DNA from: Azolla caroliniana
Lineage: Eukaryota > Polypodiophyta
Assembly (NCBI GenBank): GCA_043228905.1
Contig: JBHGNT010000002.1
Coordinates: 19,964,001-20,028,000 of the forward strand
Length of the DNA stretch: 64,000 nucleotides
Direction: 5' to 3'
Each line of letters starts with the position of its first letter. Positions within the stretch are counted from its first letter, which is position 1. Below are positions 9,790-20,600 of this stretch, one piece after another. Made by a program: the position numbers and the translations under genes. The notes below the pieces were generated by a model, which was not told where the DNA came from, made no database searches, and saw nothing but the letters and a program-made list of their open reading frames with translations.

Positions 9790-12480
9790 ATGGATTGCTT
9801 CTTATCACAGGCATCCCTCACCCAGCCCATCGAAGCCAATTCGAATCGCCCACAAACCAATTTGGATCGAAATGTTCTTCTCAGTCTCCTCCAGTCTTAT
9901 GGTAAGCACAAAAGCCTTCAGAAAGCCAGAAAGCTACACACAGAAATCCTCCTCCAAAAAAAAGAGATGCTTCATAATGACATATATATTAGCAATGCGT
10001 TGATTAGCACGTATGTCAAATGCGGTGCCTTAGGCGATGCAAAGAAAGCGTTTAAGGAGATTAGAACGAGAAATGTTGTGTCTTGGAACACATTGATTTC
10101 TGGCTATGTCCGTGGTGGCTTATATGATGAAGCCTTAAATCTCTTCCAGAAGATGCAAGAACTCTGTTTTCACCCAAATGCTATCACTTTTGCCTGTGTT
10201 CTGAAAGCTTGTGCTAACACTGGGTCTCTTCACATGGGAGAAGAGATGCATAAAGAGGTATTAAAGCTAGGTTTATTGGGGAAAAACATAGTTGTTGGGA
10301 CAGCATTGGTAGATATGTATGCTAAATGTGGCGAGCTTGGAAAAGCCCAAGAAGTATTCGATAAACTCATCGAGAAGGATGTGGTCTCTTGGAATGCATT
10401 GATTGTTGGGTACATCCAACACGGTCTTCCTCATGAAGCTATGAAGTGCTTTGTTCGCATGCAAGCTGAGAATTTCTCTCCCAATGAAGCCACATTTACT
10501 TGTGTTTTGAAAGCTTGTGGAATCTTAGGATCTATTGGAATGGGAGAAGAAATCCATACTGAGGTTCTGAAGAAGCATTTATTGGAAAAGAATGTGGAGC
10601 TTGGCAATGCATTAGTAGACATGTATGCCAAGTGTGGAAGGCTCGATAAAGCCCAGGAAGCATTCGATAGGCTTTCTCTACGGAATGCTGTAACTTGGAA
10701 TGCATTGATTTCGGGGTATTCTCAGCATGGATTTGGTGAAGAAGCTTTAAGGCGCTTCAGAGAGATGCGAGATGAAGGGGTTTTCCCGGACAAATTTACC
10801 TTTAGTTGCATTTTGAAAGCTTGTGGGACCATAGGATCATTGAAGATGGGAGAAGAGATACATGTTGAGATAAGAAGACAAGGTTTATTAGAAAAAGATG
10901 TGGTAATTTGCACTGCCTTGATGGATATGTATGCCAAGTGCGGTGTGCTAAGCAAAGTGCAAGAGGTATTTGATGAGTTTCCAATAAGAAGTGTTGTATC
11001 ATGGAACACACTAATTGCCGCATATGCACAACATGGACTTGGGTATGAAGCTTTGAATTTCTACAAGTGTATGCGTGATGAGGGATTCTCTCCAAATGCA
11101 GCTACATTTTCTTGCATTTTGAAGGTCTGTGGCAACATAAAATCTCTTGAGATCGGAGAAAGTATCCATGACGAGGTTAGAAAAGATGGCTCACTCAAAA
11201 GAAATTGCTTTGTTGGGACATCATTGGTGGACATGTATGCAAAATGTGGTGTGCTGGGAAAAGCTCAAGAAGTATTTGATAAGCTACCAGATCGTGATGT
11301 GGTAGCTTGGAACGCGCTGATTTCAGGGTATTCGCAGCAAGGTTGCAATACTGAAGCTATCAATTGTTTCTTGCGAATGCAAGATGAGAATGTCACTCCA
11401 AATGAAGTTACCTTTGTGTGCATTTTGAATGCTTGTGGCAGTATGAGATCTCTGGAGTTGGCAGAGGAGATACATGAGAAAATTTGTGAGCAAGGATTAT
11501 ATGATAAAAACGTTGTGCTAAACAATGCATTGGTTGATATGTATGTCAAGTGTTGCATGCTAGAGAAAGCGCAAAAGGTATTTGATGATCTTCTGGTGAG
11601 GAATATTGCTACTTGGAATGCACTCATTGCTGGGTATGCCAAGCATGGGCTTTATGATGAAGTTCTTAGCTGTTTCCGACAGATGCAAGATGATGGTCTA
11701 TCCCCAAATGCAATTACATTCTCGTCCATTTTGAAAGCTTGTGGCAATGCTGGATCACTAGAAATTGGAGAGCAGATACATATGGAGATTTGCAATCAAG
11801 GGTTGCTGGAGAAAGATGTAGTGCTGTGTACTTCATTGTTGGACATGTATTCCAAGTGTGGTGTGCTAGAAAAAGCACAAGAGGTGTTTGATCAACTTCC
11901 CATTCGAAATGTTGCATCATGGACTGCCCTCATGTCTGGATATTGCCAAGCAGGGCAAACAAAGAAGGTTTTGAAGTTACTCAACAAAATGACTGAAGAA
12001 GGTATTGAACCAGATGTGGTTACCTTTGTCGTTGTACTGAGTGCATATGTCCACGCAGGCTTAGTGGAGGATGGTCAAATGCTCTTTGATGATATAAGCA
12101 GAGTATATTGTCACATGCCAACTTTAGAACATTATAGCTGCATGGTCGATCTTTTTAGTCGTGCAGGACATTTTGATAAAGCTATAGCTGCAATTGAAAA
12201 AGTGCCAGTATCTAACCGACTCACATTGTGGTTATCGCTTTTGGGCGCCTGTTCCAAATGGGGAAATTTGGCAATTGGCAGATTGGCCTTTGCACAGTCC
12301 ATATACTTGGATGAAAAGTGCAATGTTGCATATGTCTCAATGGGTAACATATATGTAGCTGCTGGCATGCACGTGGAACCAGAAGATATTGAATTGTTGG
12401 GAGTGAAAAGTGAAAGGACACTAGGGCATCATTTGTGGACTGATAAGAGTGTATATTGTGCATTTGTTGATTATGGTTGA
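9790..12480 (+). CDS. PLS-class pentatricopeptide repeat protein with E-type end
   Basis: One uninterrupted 896-codon frame, intron-free as is usual for PPR genes. Such proteins bind organelle RNA in a sequence-specific way, for editing, splicing or stability. After a short N-terminal part, seven P-L-S triplets run from about residue 45 to 780. Each is marked by an S-type SWNxLIxGY line (VVSWNTLISGY, VVSWNALIVGY, AVTWNALISGY and so on) and an L-type ALVDMYAKCG line. The triplets resemble each other strongly. The end, from about HYSCMVDLFSRAG and LWLSLLGACSKWGN, is E-motif-like. No DYW deaminase follows, so editing would need a partner. The start at 9790 is the first Met before the repeats; another frame overlaps at 9779. 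Organelle targeting is not obvious from the N-terminus. The target RNA is unknown. Confidence 0.9.
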   Translation: MDCFLSQASLTQPIEANSNRPQTNLDRNVLLSLLQSYGKHKSLQKARKLHTEILLQKKEMLHNDIYISNALISTYVKCGALGDAKKAFKEIRTRNVVSWNTLISGYVRGGLYDEALNLFQKMQELCFHPNAITFACVLKACANTGSLHMGEEMHKEVLKLGLLGKNIVVGTALVDMYAKCGELGKAQEVFDKLIEKDVVSWNALIVGYIQHGLPHEAMKCFVRMQAENFSPNEATFTCVLKACGILGSIGMGEEIHTEVLKKHLLEKNVELGNALVDMYAKCGRLDKAQEAFDRLSLRNAVTWNALISGYSQHGFGEEALRRFREMRDEGVFPDKFTFSCILKACGTIGSLKMGEEIHVEIRRQGLLEKDVVICTALMDMYAKCGVLSKVQEVFDEFPIRSVVSWNTLIAAYAQHGLGYEALNFYKCMRDEGFSPNAATFSCILKVCGNIKSLEIGESIHDEVRKDGSLKRNCFVGTSLVDMYAKCGVLGKAQEVFDKLPDRDVVAWNALISGYSQQGCNTEAINCFLRMQDENVTPNEVTFVCILNACGSMRSLELAEEIHEKICEQGLYDKNVVLNNALVDMYVKCCMLEKAQKVFDDLLVRNIATWNALIAGYAKHGLYDEVLSCFRQMQDDGLSPNAITFSSILKACGNAGSLEIGEQIHMEICNQGLLEKDVVLCTSLLDMYSKCGVLEKAQEVFDQLPIRNVASWTALMSGYCQAGQTKKVLKLLNKMTEEGIEPDVVTFVVVLSAYVHAGLVEDGQMLFDDISRVYCHMPTLEHYSCMVDLFSRAGHFDKAIAAIEKVPVSNRLTLWLSLLGACSKWGNLAIGRLAFAQSIYLDEKCNVAYVSMGNIYVAAGMHVEPEDIELLGVKSERTLGHHLWTDKSVYCAFVDYG

Positions 12481-14284
12481 AACAGGATCCCACTCGTATT
12501 CTATTGGTCAGTGCACACATTTGATGGTATGGTTCTTCATAAACAAACAAATATTGTGGTGGGAAAGGTATGGGCGAAATTGTAATGAGGATGTATTTTG
12601 TGAATAATACCAAAATGCCATTCATGTGCCTTGGTCGTTGTACCAAAATGAATGCAATGTATATGCATATTTATACCTAAGAGCAATGAAAGGATCAGGC
12701 CACAGAGTCAAATTTCAACCACTGTGAAAATGCAGAAATTTTACGTCAAGATATGTTGGACAGGGAACATCTAAGAAAAATGGATGTACATCGATGTATT
12801 TTGTCATAAATGATGAGATCATTTATCATCCATGTTAATTTTCCATACAAGTTACATTGATACTATCTATACATCCATTATAAAGAAGCATCAAAATTGC
12901 ACAACTTTGCTTATAATCTGCTGACGTTTGGATTCTTCCACTATTCATATAATCAATGTTATTAATTTCATTGAGTTTCTCCCTTTTTATGGTAGGCCCA
13001 TAGGGGCCCTTGGTACTGTCACAAAAGGGGTTTCATGCTTTTGAATGGTTTTATATGATGCTTGCATTCATGTTGGCACTGCGGTCCTAGATTATGGCCA
13101 TACTATCATAAAGATAATACTCTCGAGTAATCCTTCCTGTGAAGCAATAGAAATAATTCAGAAAGAATTTTAGAGAGAACCAAGGAAGAAGCAACACCCA
13201 GTTACCCTTGTACAATTCTAACTAAGTTTATACATTTGTGTTTTGGGAATTTCCAAACATTTCGACATTTGAACAAGTTTCCACCACCATGTGAATGGGC
13301 ATGGCAGCCAGAAGTATTCGTAGTTTGGGTAATCTTTCAGACTGCTTTGTAACTAGGTACAGAAATCACATGGCAACTTTTTTTTATCTAGCAAATAGGC
13401 ATTCTCACATCTTGATCTTGCAAATCAGCAGTCTCAATTGTCCTCAACCTTTGGGATCTGTTATTACATAGGCACATTATCACTTCGCTTCTGTAATTAC
13501 TGAGCTTTGGTGTGGTGGTATGGTTACCTATGCATGCAAACTTCTTGGCATTTTCATCGGCATCATACTCCCATGTTCTTCCTTCGGATCTGATCTGCCG
13601 TTGAGATTTAGAAAACAAAATAAGGAAGCCCATGCAATTTCATGACACAACATCAAGAGGCTCCCCTGGTGTTCTAATGCTTGGCCAATTCTAGCAACCT
13701 TGGTTTGATATAACTCTAATAAATTGGCATGCATGGTCCGATCGAGTTCAATTTGAAGGTGGTACAAATCTTGTGAGCCTCATTTAGTCAAATAAAAAAC
13801 CAATAGTTGCCTTCGCATCGTCCAATGACCTTATGCCTCATGGACTCTCTTGATCCAGGGAATTGACCTGAATGAGGCATACTGACTACTCTATTAGAAA
13901 GACATATAAATGTTTTTTAGGCCAAATGAATAATCATTTGCTCATTCTCTAGTGATCTTACACCACACCAATCCTGTTTTTAACCAAGACAAATAAATTG
14001 GGGGAAGTATAATGGTTGCATACAATAAATTTAGGTTTCCATTATCCCCCAAAAGTGCCATAATGGTTAATCATAATCCCAGATTGTTTGTTTGGTTTAT
14101 TCTAACTCCCACAATGCTAAGTTATCTTTTTTATCTTGTTTACAGTAATTCCCAATATGTCATAACGATTAATCATAAATCCCAGATTGTTGGTTTAGTT
14201 TATTCTAACTCTCGGAATGCCATACAAGTTATCTCTTTTCATAATTTGGTAGGGCTATTCACATATGGGAAAGTTCTAGCATTT
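12481..14284. other. Intergenic, no gene recognised
   Basis: The first few hundred bases are presumably the PPR 3' UTR. Minus-strand frames at 13388-13767 have no recognisable domain and overlap each other in different frames. I see no supported gene. Confidence 0.5.
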
Positions 14285-15480
14285 TCAAAGAGAGAAAGAA
14301 AGAAAGAAATATTAACGTCTTCTAAGGCCAAAAGTGGCCCATGAGACAATTGGTACACAACAAAATAGGGTATTTATCCAATCATAAAAAAAAAAAAAAA
14401 AAAAAAAATAGAACTTAAGCCAAAAGAGTTTTAGTATTGTACAAAACGTGTTATGATGTAACATATTCGATAAAGGAAATGACTTTGTTCTGGGCCTAAT
14501 GTCATTTCCATTCAAGCCTCTCGAAAAGAAGTGGGAGGTCAAAGGGTTTTGGTGTGGGTGTGACCCATGGTCCCGGTCTAGAAGGTACCCCAACCATGGC
14601 TTCTAGGTGGTGTAGCTCATGTTCCCTTATTTTCTTAATTGCTTCTACACCACGTCCAATTGCTTTGAAACTCGACATCTGAGGGCGTTTGGTTCTTCTT
14701 TGGTTTTCTACTTCATCAAGGAAGAGGTTGAGTGGTGCAGGTGTGTCCACATTCGTCGTCTCCCCTTGTCCCTGAAAAACTTCATTTGTTACATGTTGGT
14801 GAATCTTAGAAACGTTATCATCAACATTTTGTAGTTTATTTTCTTTATGTTGTTTTAGCTCTAAGATATATCTGTCTAGCTTCTTTATATGTAGAGTATT
14901 TAATAGTTTGGAGGGTGGGAGAGGGACCGAGTATGTCTCGGTATTTTGCCCTTATCTTGGTGTAAGTTGGACGCTTGCATGTAAAGTGGTACTCATCCTC
15001 TATCTCTATGTGACATGATCTACATATCCTTTCCTCTCTAGGGACGCCATTAGTATGACCATCCTCAATCTCAAGTTAGTGAGATGATATTCTAAGTTGT
15101 CCAATGGCAACCCTTAGTGCATTTGGTAAGAATGCATCTAGATATTTTGATCGTGTAATAAAACCTAACTTAGAGAAGTGCCATGAAGTGTTCCTTATAG
15201 TACAACATTTTAGTTGGGAGTGGCTCTAGTGAGATGATCCATTTATACCATGTGCCATATTGCTTGGTGTATTACTTTATTACGGTCCTCATGAGAGATT
15301 AAAGTGTTATCAATCGTGTGGTTGTACCTAAGGGGTGGTAGGTTATTAATGTATAAACCGTTTGCAAGAAGCCAACTCACCATCATGCCATACCATGAGC
15401 TAGTATAGCCGGACTCATATAGTGATCGAGATACCTCAAAAGCTTAATGAGATATCCTATCATGTGGTTGGATATGTATC
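14285..15480 (-). mobile_element. 3' part of a non-L1-type LINE
   Basis: Read on the minus strand, 15480 to 14502 encodes an ORF2 end. It runs from SLYESGYTSSWYG through ALRVAIGQLRISSH (one stop after it) to a cysteine motif ERICRSCHIEIEDEYHF with TCKRPTY. A charged tail follows and ends at 14502. The C-x2-C...EDExHF...C pattern is the C-terminal knuckle of LINEs unlike the plant L1 copies elsewhere in the window. The 3' UTR ends in GGCCTTAGAAGACGTTAATA and a (TTTC)n tail at 14309-14290. A run of about 25 A lies at 14385-14409 within the 3' UTR. The element is 5'-truncated and dead. Confidence 0.7.
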
Positions 15481-15589
15481 CTATGAATAAAGACTACAAT
15501 TTAAAAGAGTGCTTCTACTAACATCGAGGGTAATTTGAGAGAGAGAGAATTTTGTAATTCGTTACAAAATGAATTGTTTGTTTCTTCTC

Positions 15590-16568
15590 AAGTGTTGTTT
15601 TGACATGGAAAAGAGAAGTTGAGGTCTCAATTCAATCATTTATTTTGATTTGGGGTTGTACATTTGGGAGATGTGGTTGATAATGAATCTCAAAGGTTGT
15701 CGAAATTTTATGATGTCAAACAATGGTTATGTATTCCCCCAAATTATGGATTTATTTGGGAGAAATTACAAGATATACCATTGTTGCATGGATCGTTGCC
15801 ATTGAAAACAAATTTTGCACCTTGGGTGGATTGACGGTTACAAGATGGTACACGCTTGTTACAAGTCACTACAAATATATTGTATCATCATGCAATGAAA
15901 TCGTTATCTTGGTTATCACCTAAAGTAGAAAAGGTATGGAATGTAAGTCGACTGCAAGGTGGTGGAAAATATTAGAAAGTGGTTGGCATTCCCATTTGCC
16001 ATTTTGTGTAAAGGTATTCATATGGAGAGTCAGTGATTGATGGGCTTCCATTAGGTTCAACCTTAAAGAGACGAGGACTAGGGTCAAGCACTTGTTTCTT
16101 TTGCACTGTTCCATTGGAGGATAGTACACATAGGTTCATTAAATGTCTTATAACGTGTATTATTTGGAAGTATTTATTGAATGTTTGGCAAGTTTTAAGG
16201 TCCCTATGTTATTTGAGACCTTAGCAATGGGTTTTTTCTCATTATGTTCAAAATGGTTCAAATGATGAGATAGAGATATTGTTCCAATTTTTTCGTTATT
16301 GGGGACTGCAACACAATTGGAATATGTATGCATAATGCTTTCATGTTTGATAGTAAACATGGGGGGTGAAAGGCTGCCTATATGAAGAAGTTGAAAGGTA
16401 ATCTTATGTGGAATTTTTGGATGTTAGTTAGAGTAGGTGGGGGGGATCATTTCTTCAAATGTATATTCGGGTTTTCTAATGGCATTACAAGACCTAAGAA
16501 GTATCGTAACTGTGGATTTTACATACAATCAAAATATAATCGTGTGTTTTTACCCAAAAAAAAAGAAA
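15590..16568 (+). mobile_element. 3' fragment of the L1-type LINE
   Basis: Degenerate frames match the end of the LINE at 4.2-9.0 kb: KVFIWR near 16010, then GLPLGSTLKRRGLGSSTCFF and THRFIKC at 16040-16150, mirroring the zf-RVT segment at 8340-8500. It ends TGTTTTTACCCAAAAAAAAAG near 16545-16566, the same 3' end as that LINE plus an A tail. The 5' boundary is uncertain. Confidence 0.7.
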
Positions 16569-16574
16569 GATATA

Positions 16575-16909
16575 GGGAAAAGTACCAGGATACCCCTGTA
16601 AGTTCGTCTATTGACCAGAATGCCCCTGGAAGATCCAAATTTATCAAACAACCCCTATGTCCAAAATATTACACTTTATAAAGTAATTATACATTCAAAT
16701 CAACAAGCCCTATTTACCAAAGATGGAAGAAATAGACCCGAACTAGCCCTATTTCTTCCATCTTTGGTAAATAGGGCTTGTTGATTTGAGTGTATAATTA
16801 CTTTATAAAGTGTAATTTTTTGGACATAGGGGTAGTTTGGTAAATTTGGAACTTCCAGGGGCATTTTGGTAAATAGACGAATTTCCAGGGGTATGCTGGT
16901 ACTTTTCCC
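16575..16909. mobile_element. Foldback MITE, Mutator type
   Basis: A 335-bp inverted repeat starts GGGAAAAGTACCAG and ends CTGGTACTTTTCCC. The arms, about 155 bp each, pair almost fully around a 12-bp centre near 16734-16745. The flanks are exact 9-bp direct repeats AAAGATATA (16566-16574 and 16910-16918), as expected for Mutator-like elements. It carries no ORF and depends on a transposase elsewhere. It inserted at the 3' end of the LINE fragment. Confidence 0.9.
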
Positions 16910-16996
16910 AAAGATATATATATATATTGTGGTGTGCATGTGTTTTATGTGCATTTCACAATATAGAGAGAGAGAGAGAGAGAATGAATGAAAGAT

Positions 16997-17031
16997 ATAT
17001 TAACGTCTTCTAAGGCCAAAATTGGCCCATG
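16997..17031 (-). repeat. Dispersed LINE/SINE 3'-tail repeat
   Basis: On the minus strand it reads CATGGGCCAATTTTGGCC, then TTAGAAGACGTTAATAT, then a simple-sequence tail. It is nearly identical to 14309-14343 at the 3' end of the minus-strand LINE. Confidence 0.6.
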
Positions 17032-17207
17032 CCATTTTTGGGGGGTAATTATGTACTAATAATGACAATAGGCCAAGATCGATGGGGGGTATTTTTGTAA
17101 TTTTCAGAAACCCAAGTCTGTCTCTGCAGAAGACACCATCCATTATCTTCTCTCCCACTCTTTTCAAACTCTGAGAGCTGAAGTGAGTGAGTGAGTGCCT
17201 GACGGAT

Positions 17208-17569
17208 ATGGCGCTTCAGCTAATGTCCGCCTTCCTTCCTTGCAGCTACAACAGTTTCCCCCCTCTCAGAGCACCCTTCTGGAGACACAGCCTATCTTTC
17301 AGGGCCTCATCACACAATCTCTCCGAAGCTTCTTCATGTGAAGGAGGATTAACCCTTCCTCATTCCCCTTCGACAGATATATCTGCCCTGAAGATTCTAC
17401 TGGACCAGGAATTGGCTTCTGGTAACGAAAGGAGAGCCCTAGATTTGATTGCATCGAGTGGCCTCCGAGGCTTCGGCACTGCTTCACAGGTTCTAACTTC
17501 ACATTGTTTGCAGACTTTGTACTCCTCCCCACACTCACGTTTCTTGAGTTTCTGAGACCTATATGTATG

Positions 17570-17603
<34 letters not shown>

Positions 17604-20600
17604 TTTGCGCTTCATAAAATCGCAATATGCCTAGATAGGAATTAATAGAAAAGAAAGAAGAAGATATATTAACATCTCTAGAAGGCTATAGTGGCCTATC
17701 CCATTGGAAAAAGATCACAACTGTTTATGTTAACATGTCAATGTGAGTAATAAAAGAAAAATATATCTTTCCATTCTAGCTCCGTAAAAGTAAATGGTTG
17801 GAAAAATCTAATCATGAAGATAACCACCAGTTGGGTTTGGTGCCTGAGCAACGGGAGCTCGAATTTCTGCCTTGTGAAAATATCCATCACGGCTTGATCC
17901 TATATAGAAAGTTTGGTGGGGCAAGGAGGATGTTTCCATTCCCACGAGTCATGTGAGGATGAATCTGTCCCTATATGAAGATACGACATCAGGATGTCCT
18001 GGTTGGTGTTTACAACATCCATGACAAAGAGCAATGATTCTAGCATTAATGACTCAATGCTGGCAGGGATGTTTGGTCAAGGATTTTACTCTAATGAGCA
18101 GTGTGATAAAAGGCTTTTGATGCTGAAAAAGGTCTACTCTAATAAGCTTTGCAATTGGAAGTTCACATTGTCTGAGGGAGAGAATGCTGTGTGGGATAAT
18201 AGAGCATAGGACATGGCCAAAATATTTTGGAAAAGCAAAATTTAATGCGGTTGAAGGTTGAGCAGTAAAGTAAAATGTGATACTAATCACACACTCTCTC
18301 CGGCATCATGTGCATTTATAAAGAGATCCCTTGCTTGTAGCATAACACCCTAATTTTCAACAGAAGAGAGGTGTTGGTGATGCTGCAGTATTGCCCTCAG
18401 AAGGCCTGTGATGTGGCCTATGAGACCCATAAGACAATGCTACAGGAGGGTCCTCCTTTTGAGGAGAGATGTTGATGATTCATTATCTTCTTCGGAAGGC
18501 TTGTGGGACCCATAAAACAATTTTTGAAAGGCGTTTGGAGGTAGTGGCTGGGGAAGTGTGCCTGCACATATGCTGTTGTCAATTTTGAGATCATACAATG
18601 TCCGGCATCCAGTGAGATGCCTTCTCTAATTGTAACTCATGCTTTATGGTGGGGTGTTTTTTATTCTTGGGGCTTATGGCTGGGGGAATGTGCCAGTCTA
18701 TACCTGTTGTTAATTTCGAGATCATACAATGTCTGGGGAGGTGCTGTTGTTTCACACTTGCATGAAGCATACTAGCGATCTATTATAGTGATTACAGGAT
18801 TGCTCTTATCGCTTTCTCACCTCATTGTTTGAACCATTTGCATGTATCATGTACTCAACGCTAAGAGGTAATTTCATTCGTGCTGGCCAGCGGTATTTTG
18901 CTGCTACATTACTTTTACAGTTGGCGAGATATTTGACACCACTCAAGCATGGGTAATGAAATCAGAACCAATTTTGTCCCCATCTAAACATGACCAAGGC
19001 AGAAAAGAATAGAGTGATTTATTAAAGTTGATAATGGAAGAACATGGATAACCTCACAATGTCTCGTGGTAGAAAGATGACCGACTATAAGGCACACAAT
19101 TTACATACATCTGAGGATGGATTCATCATTAGGCCCTCTTATATGAACATACATTGATTCCATGCATTGTTGTAGAATACTTAGCATAAAATACGTATGC
19201 TAAGTATTCTACAAGCATTCGAACTTTTTTTTTTAAGAATACTTAGAATACGTATTTTATAGATAAAATACGTTAAATACTTAGAATACGTGTAGAATAC
19301 TTGTAAAATATGTTAAATACTTCTTAACATTTAAAGTTTTTTTCTTCAAAAAAATAAATTTAAAAGTTAAAAAAAATTTAAAACTTTTTTGAAATGATAA
19401 ATAGTTGTTAAATTTGTAGAATACGTAAAATATGTCAAATTTTAAAAAACGGCAGTTCTAAAACGTAGAATACATGTAGAATACTTCAGAGTATTCTAAA
19501 ATGTATTCTAAACGTAATATAAGTGTTTTTTAACAACTATGATTCCATGTGCTGTGCAATGTGATATTGCAGCTGGGGATCTCTTCACAACAATGAAATA
19601 TTGGGTAGGGTGCTATGCTCACTTACCTCTGAAAGAAAGAATTTGCCAATTGTGTCATTAGGGATGGAATATGAAGAACACTACATGTATAAAGGTTTAT
19701 AAATTTGTCAAAACTTATAGATGGTTTTTACACCTTTTCTATCTTCTCAAATGCCTTGTAATGATTTTGGCAGGTTCCGCAGAGGCAGTATTCAATTGCA
19801 GATTTGCGTTTAAATGATATTGAACCAAGTTCATTCTTGTCTCCTGTTGATTCAACACTTGGTCAAGTCCAGAGGAACTTACAAATAGCTGCTGTAGCTG
19901 GCTCTATAGTGCTATGGCAGACCTTGCATCCAAGTCAGTTTCAAGTGCTCTCTGCTTTTTTGGCTCTTACTTTCATCTCAGGTGTTGATCTGGTTAGATA
20001 TCCAGTCCCTTAATGCCATGTCCGTCCAAACAACTCATGCTATCTTTTTGTTAACTTGTTTACTAGTGTTTTTATTTGTTCTACATGACACCATTGATTT
20101 CATGACACTTCAAGATTGTTAAAAGCTTAAACGTTTTGGATAATTTGGGAATGTGATTCATGACATTACATAAGAGTAAGAATCTCAAAAAATTCCAAAA
20201 GAAATCTGTTAATCAAGGTCTTTCTGACGATATGCCAAACTACTTTAGTGCATTAAAAGCTAGTTTATTTCTCAAGTGTGAAATGGGAAATTATGAAAAT
20301 TTTGAATCGGGTGTTATTGGTAATATGTGTAGGGGAATTTGTTGAATGAACTGTATTATGGGAACTTTCTTAACTTGTTTTCTAGGCATGATCTGGCAGT
20401 CAGAATTATTTGCACAGGCATTGTTTGTAGATCCTTTGGAACTGTTGATAGTTACTGTGTGTTTTTTTGTGCTCATATTCCAAATGCATAACATGAAAAA
20501 AACTCCCTGAAGCTGATTTGTTCACCTTTCATTGCACAAAACTTGTTGATAATGTGGGGACATCATGGTTGATGATGACAGTGATGGGATTCCTGGTAAG

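Noticed and set aside
13388-13767. Overlapping minus-strand frames of about 80 codons
   Set aside because: Different frames overlap, no domain is recognisable and no splice partners fit.
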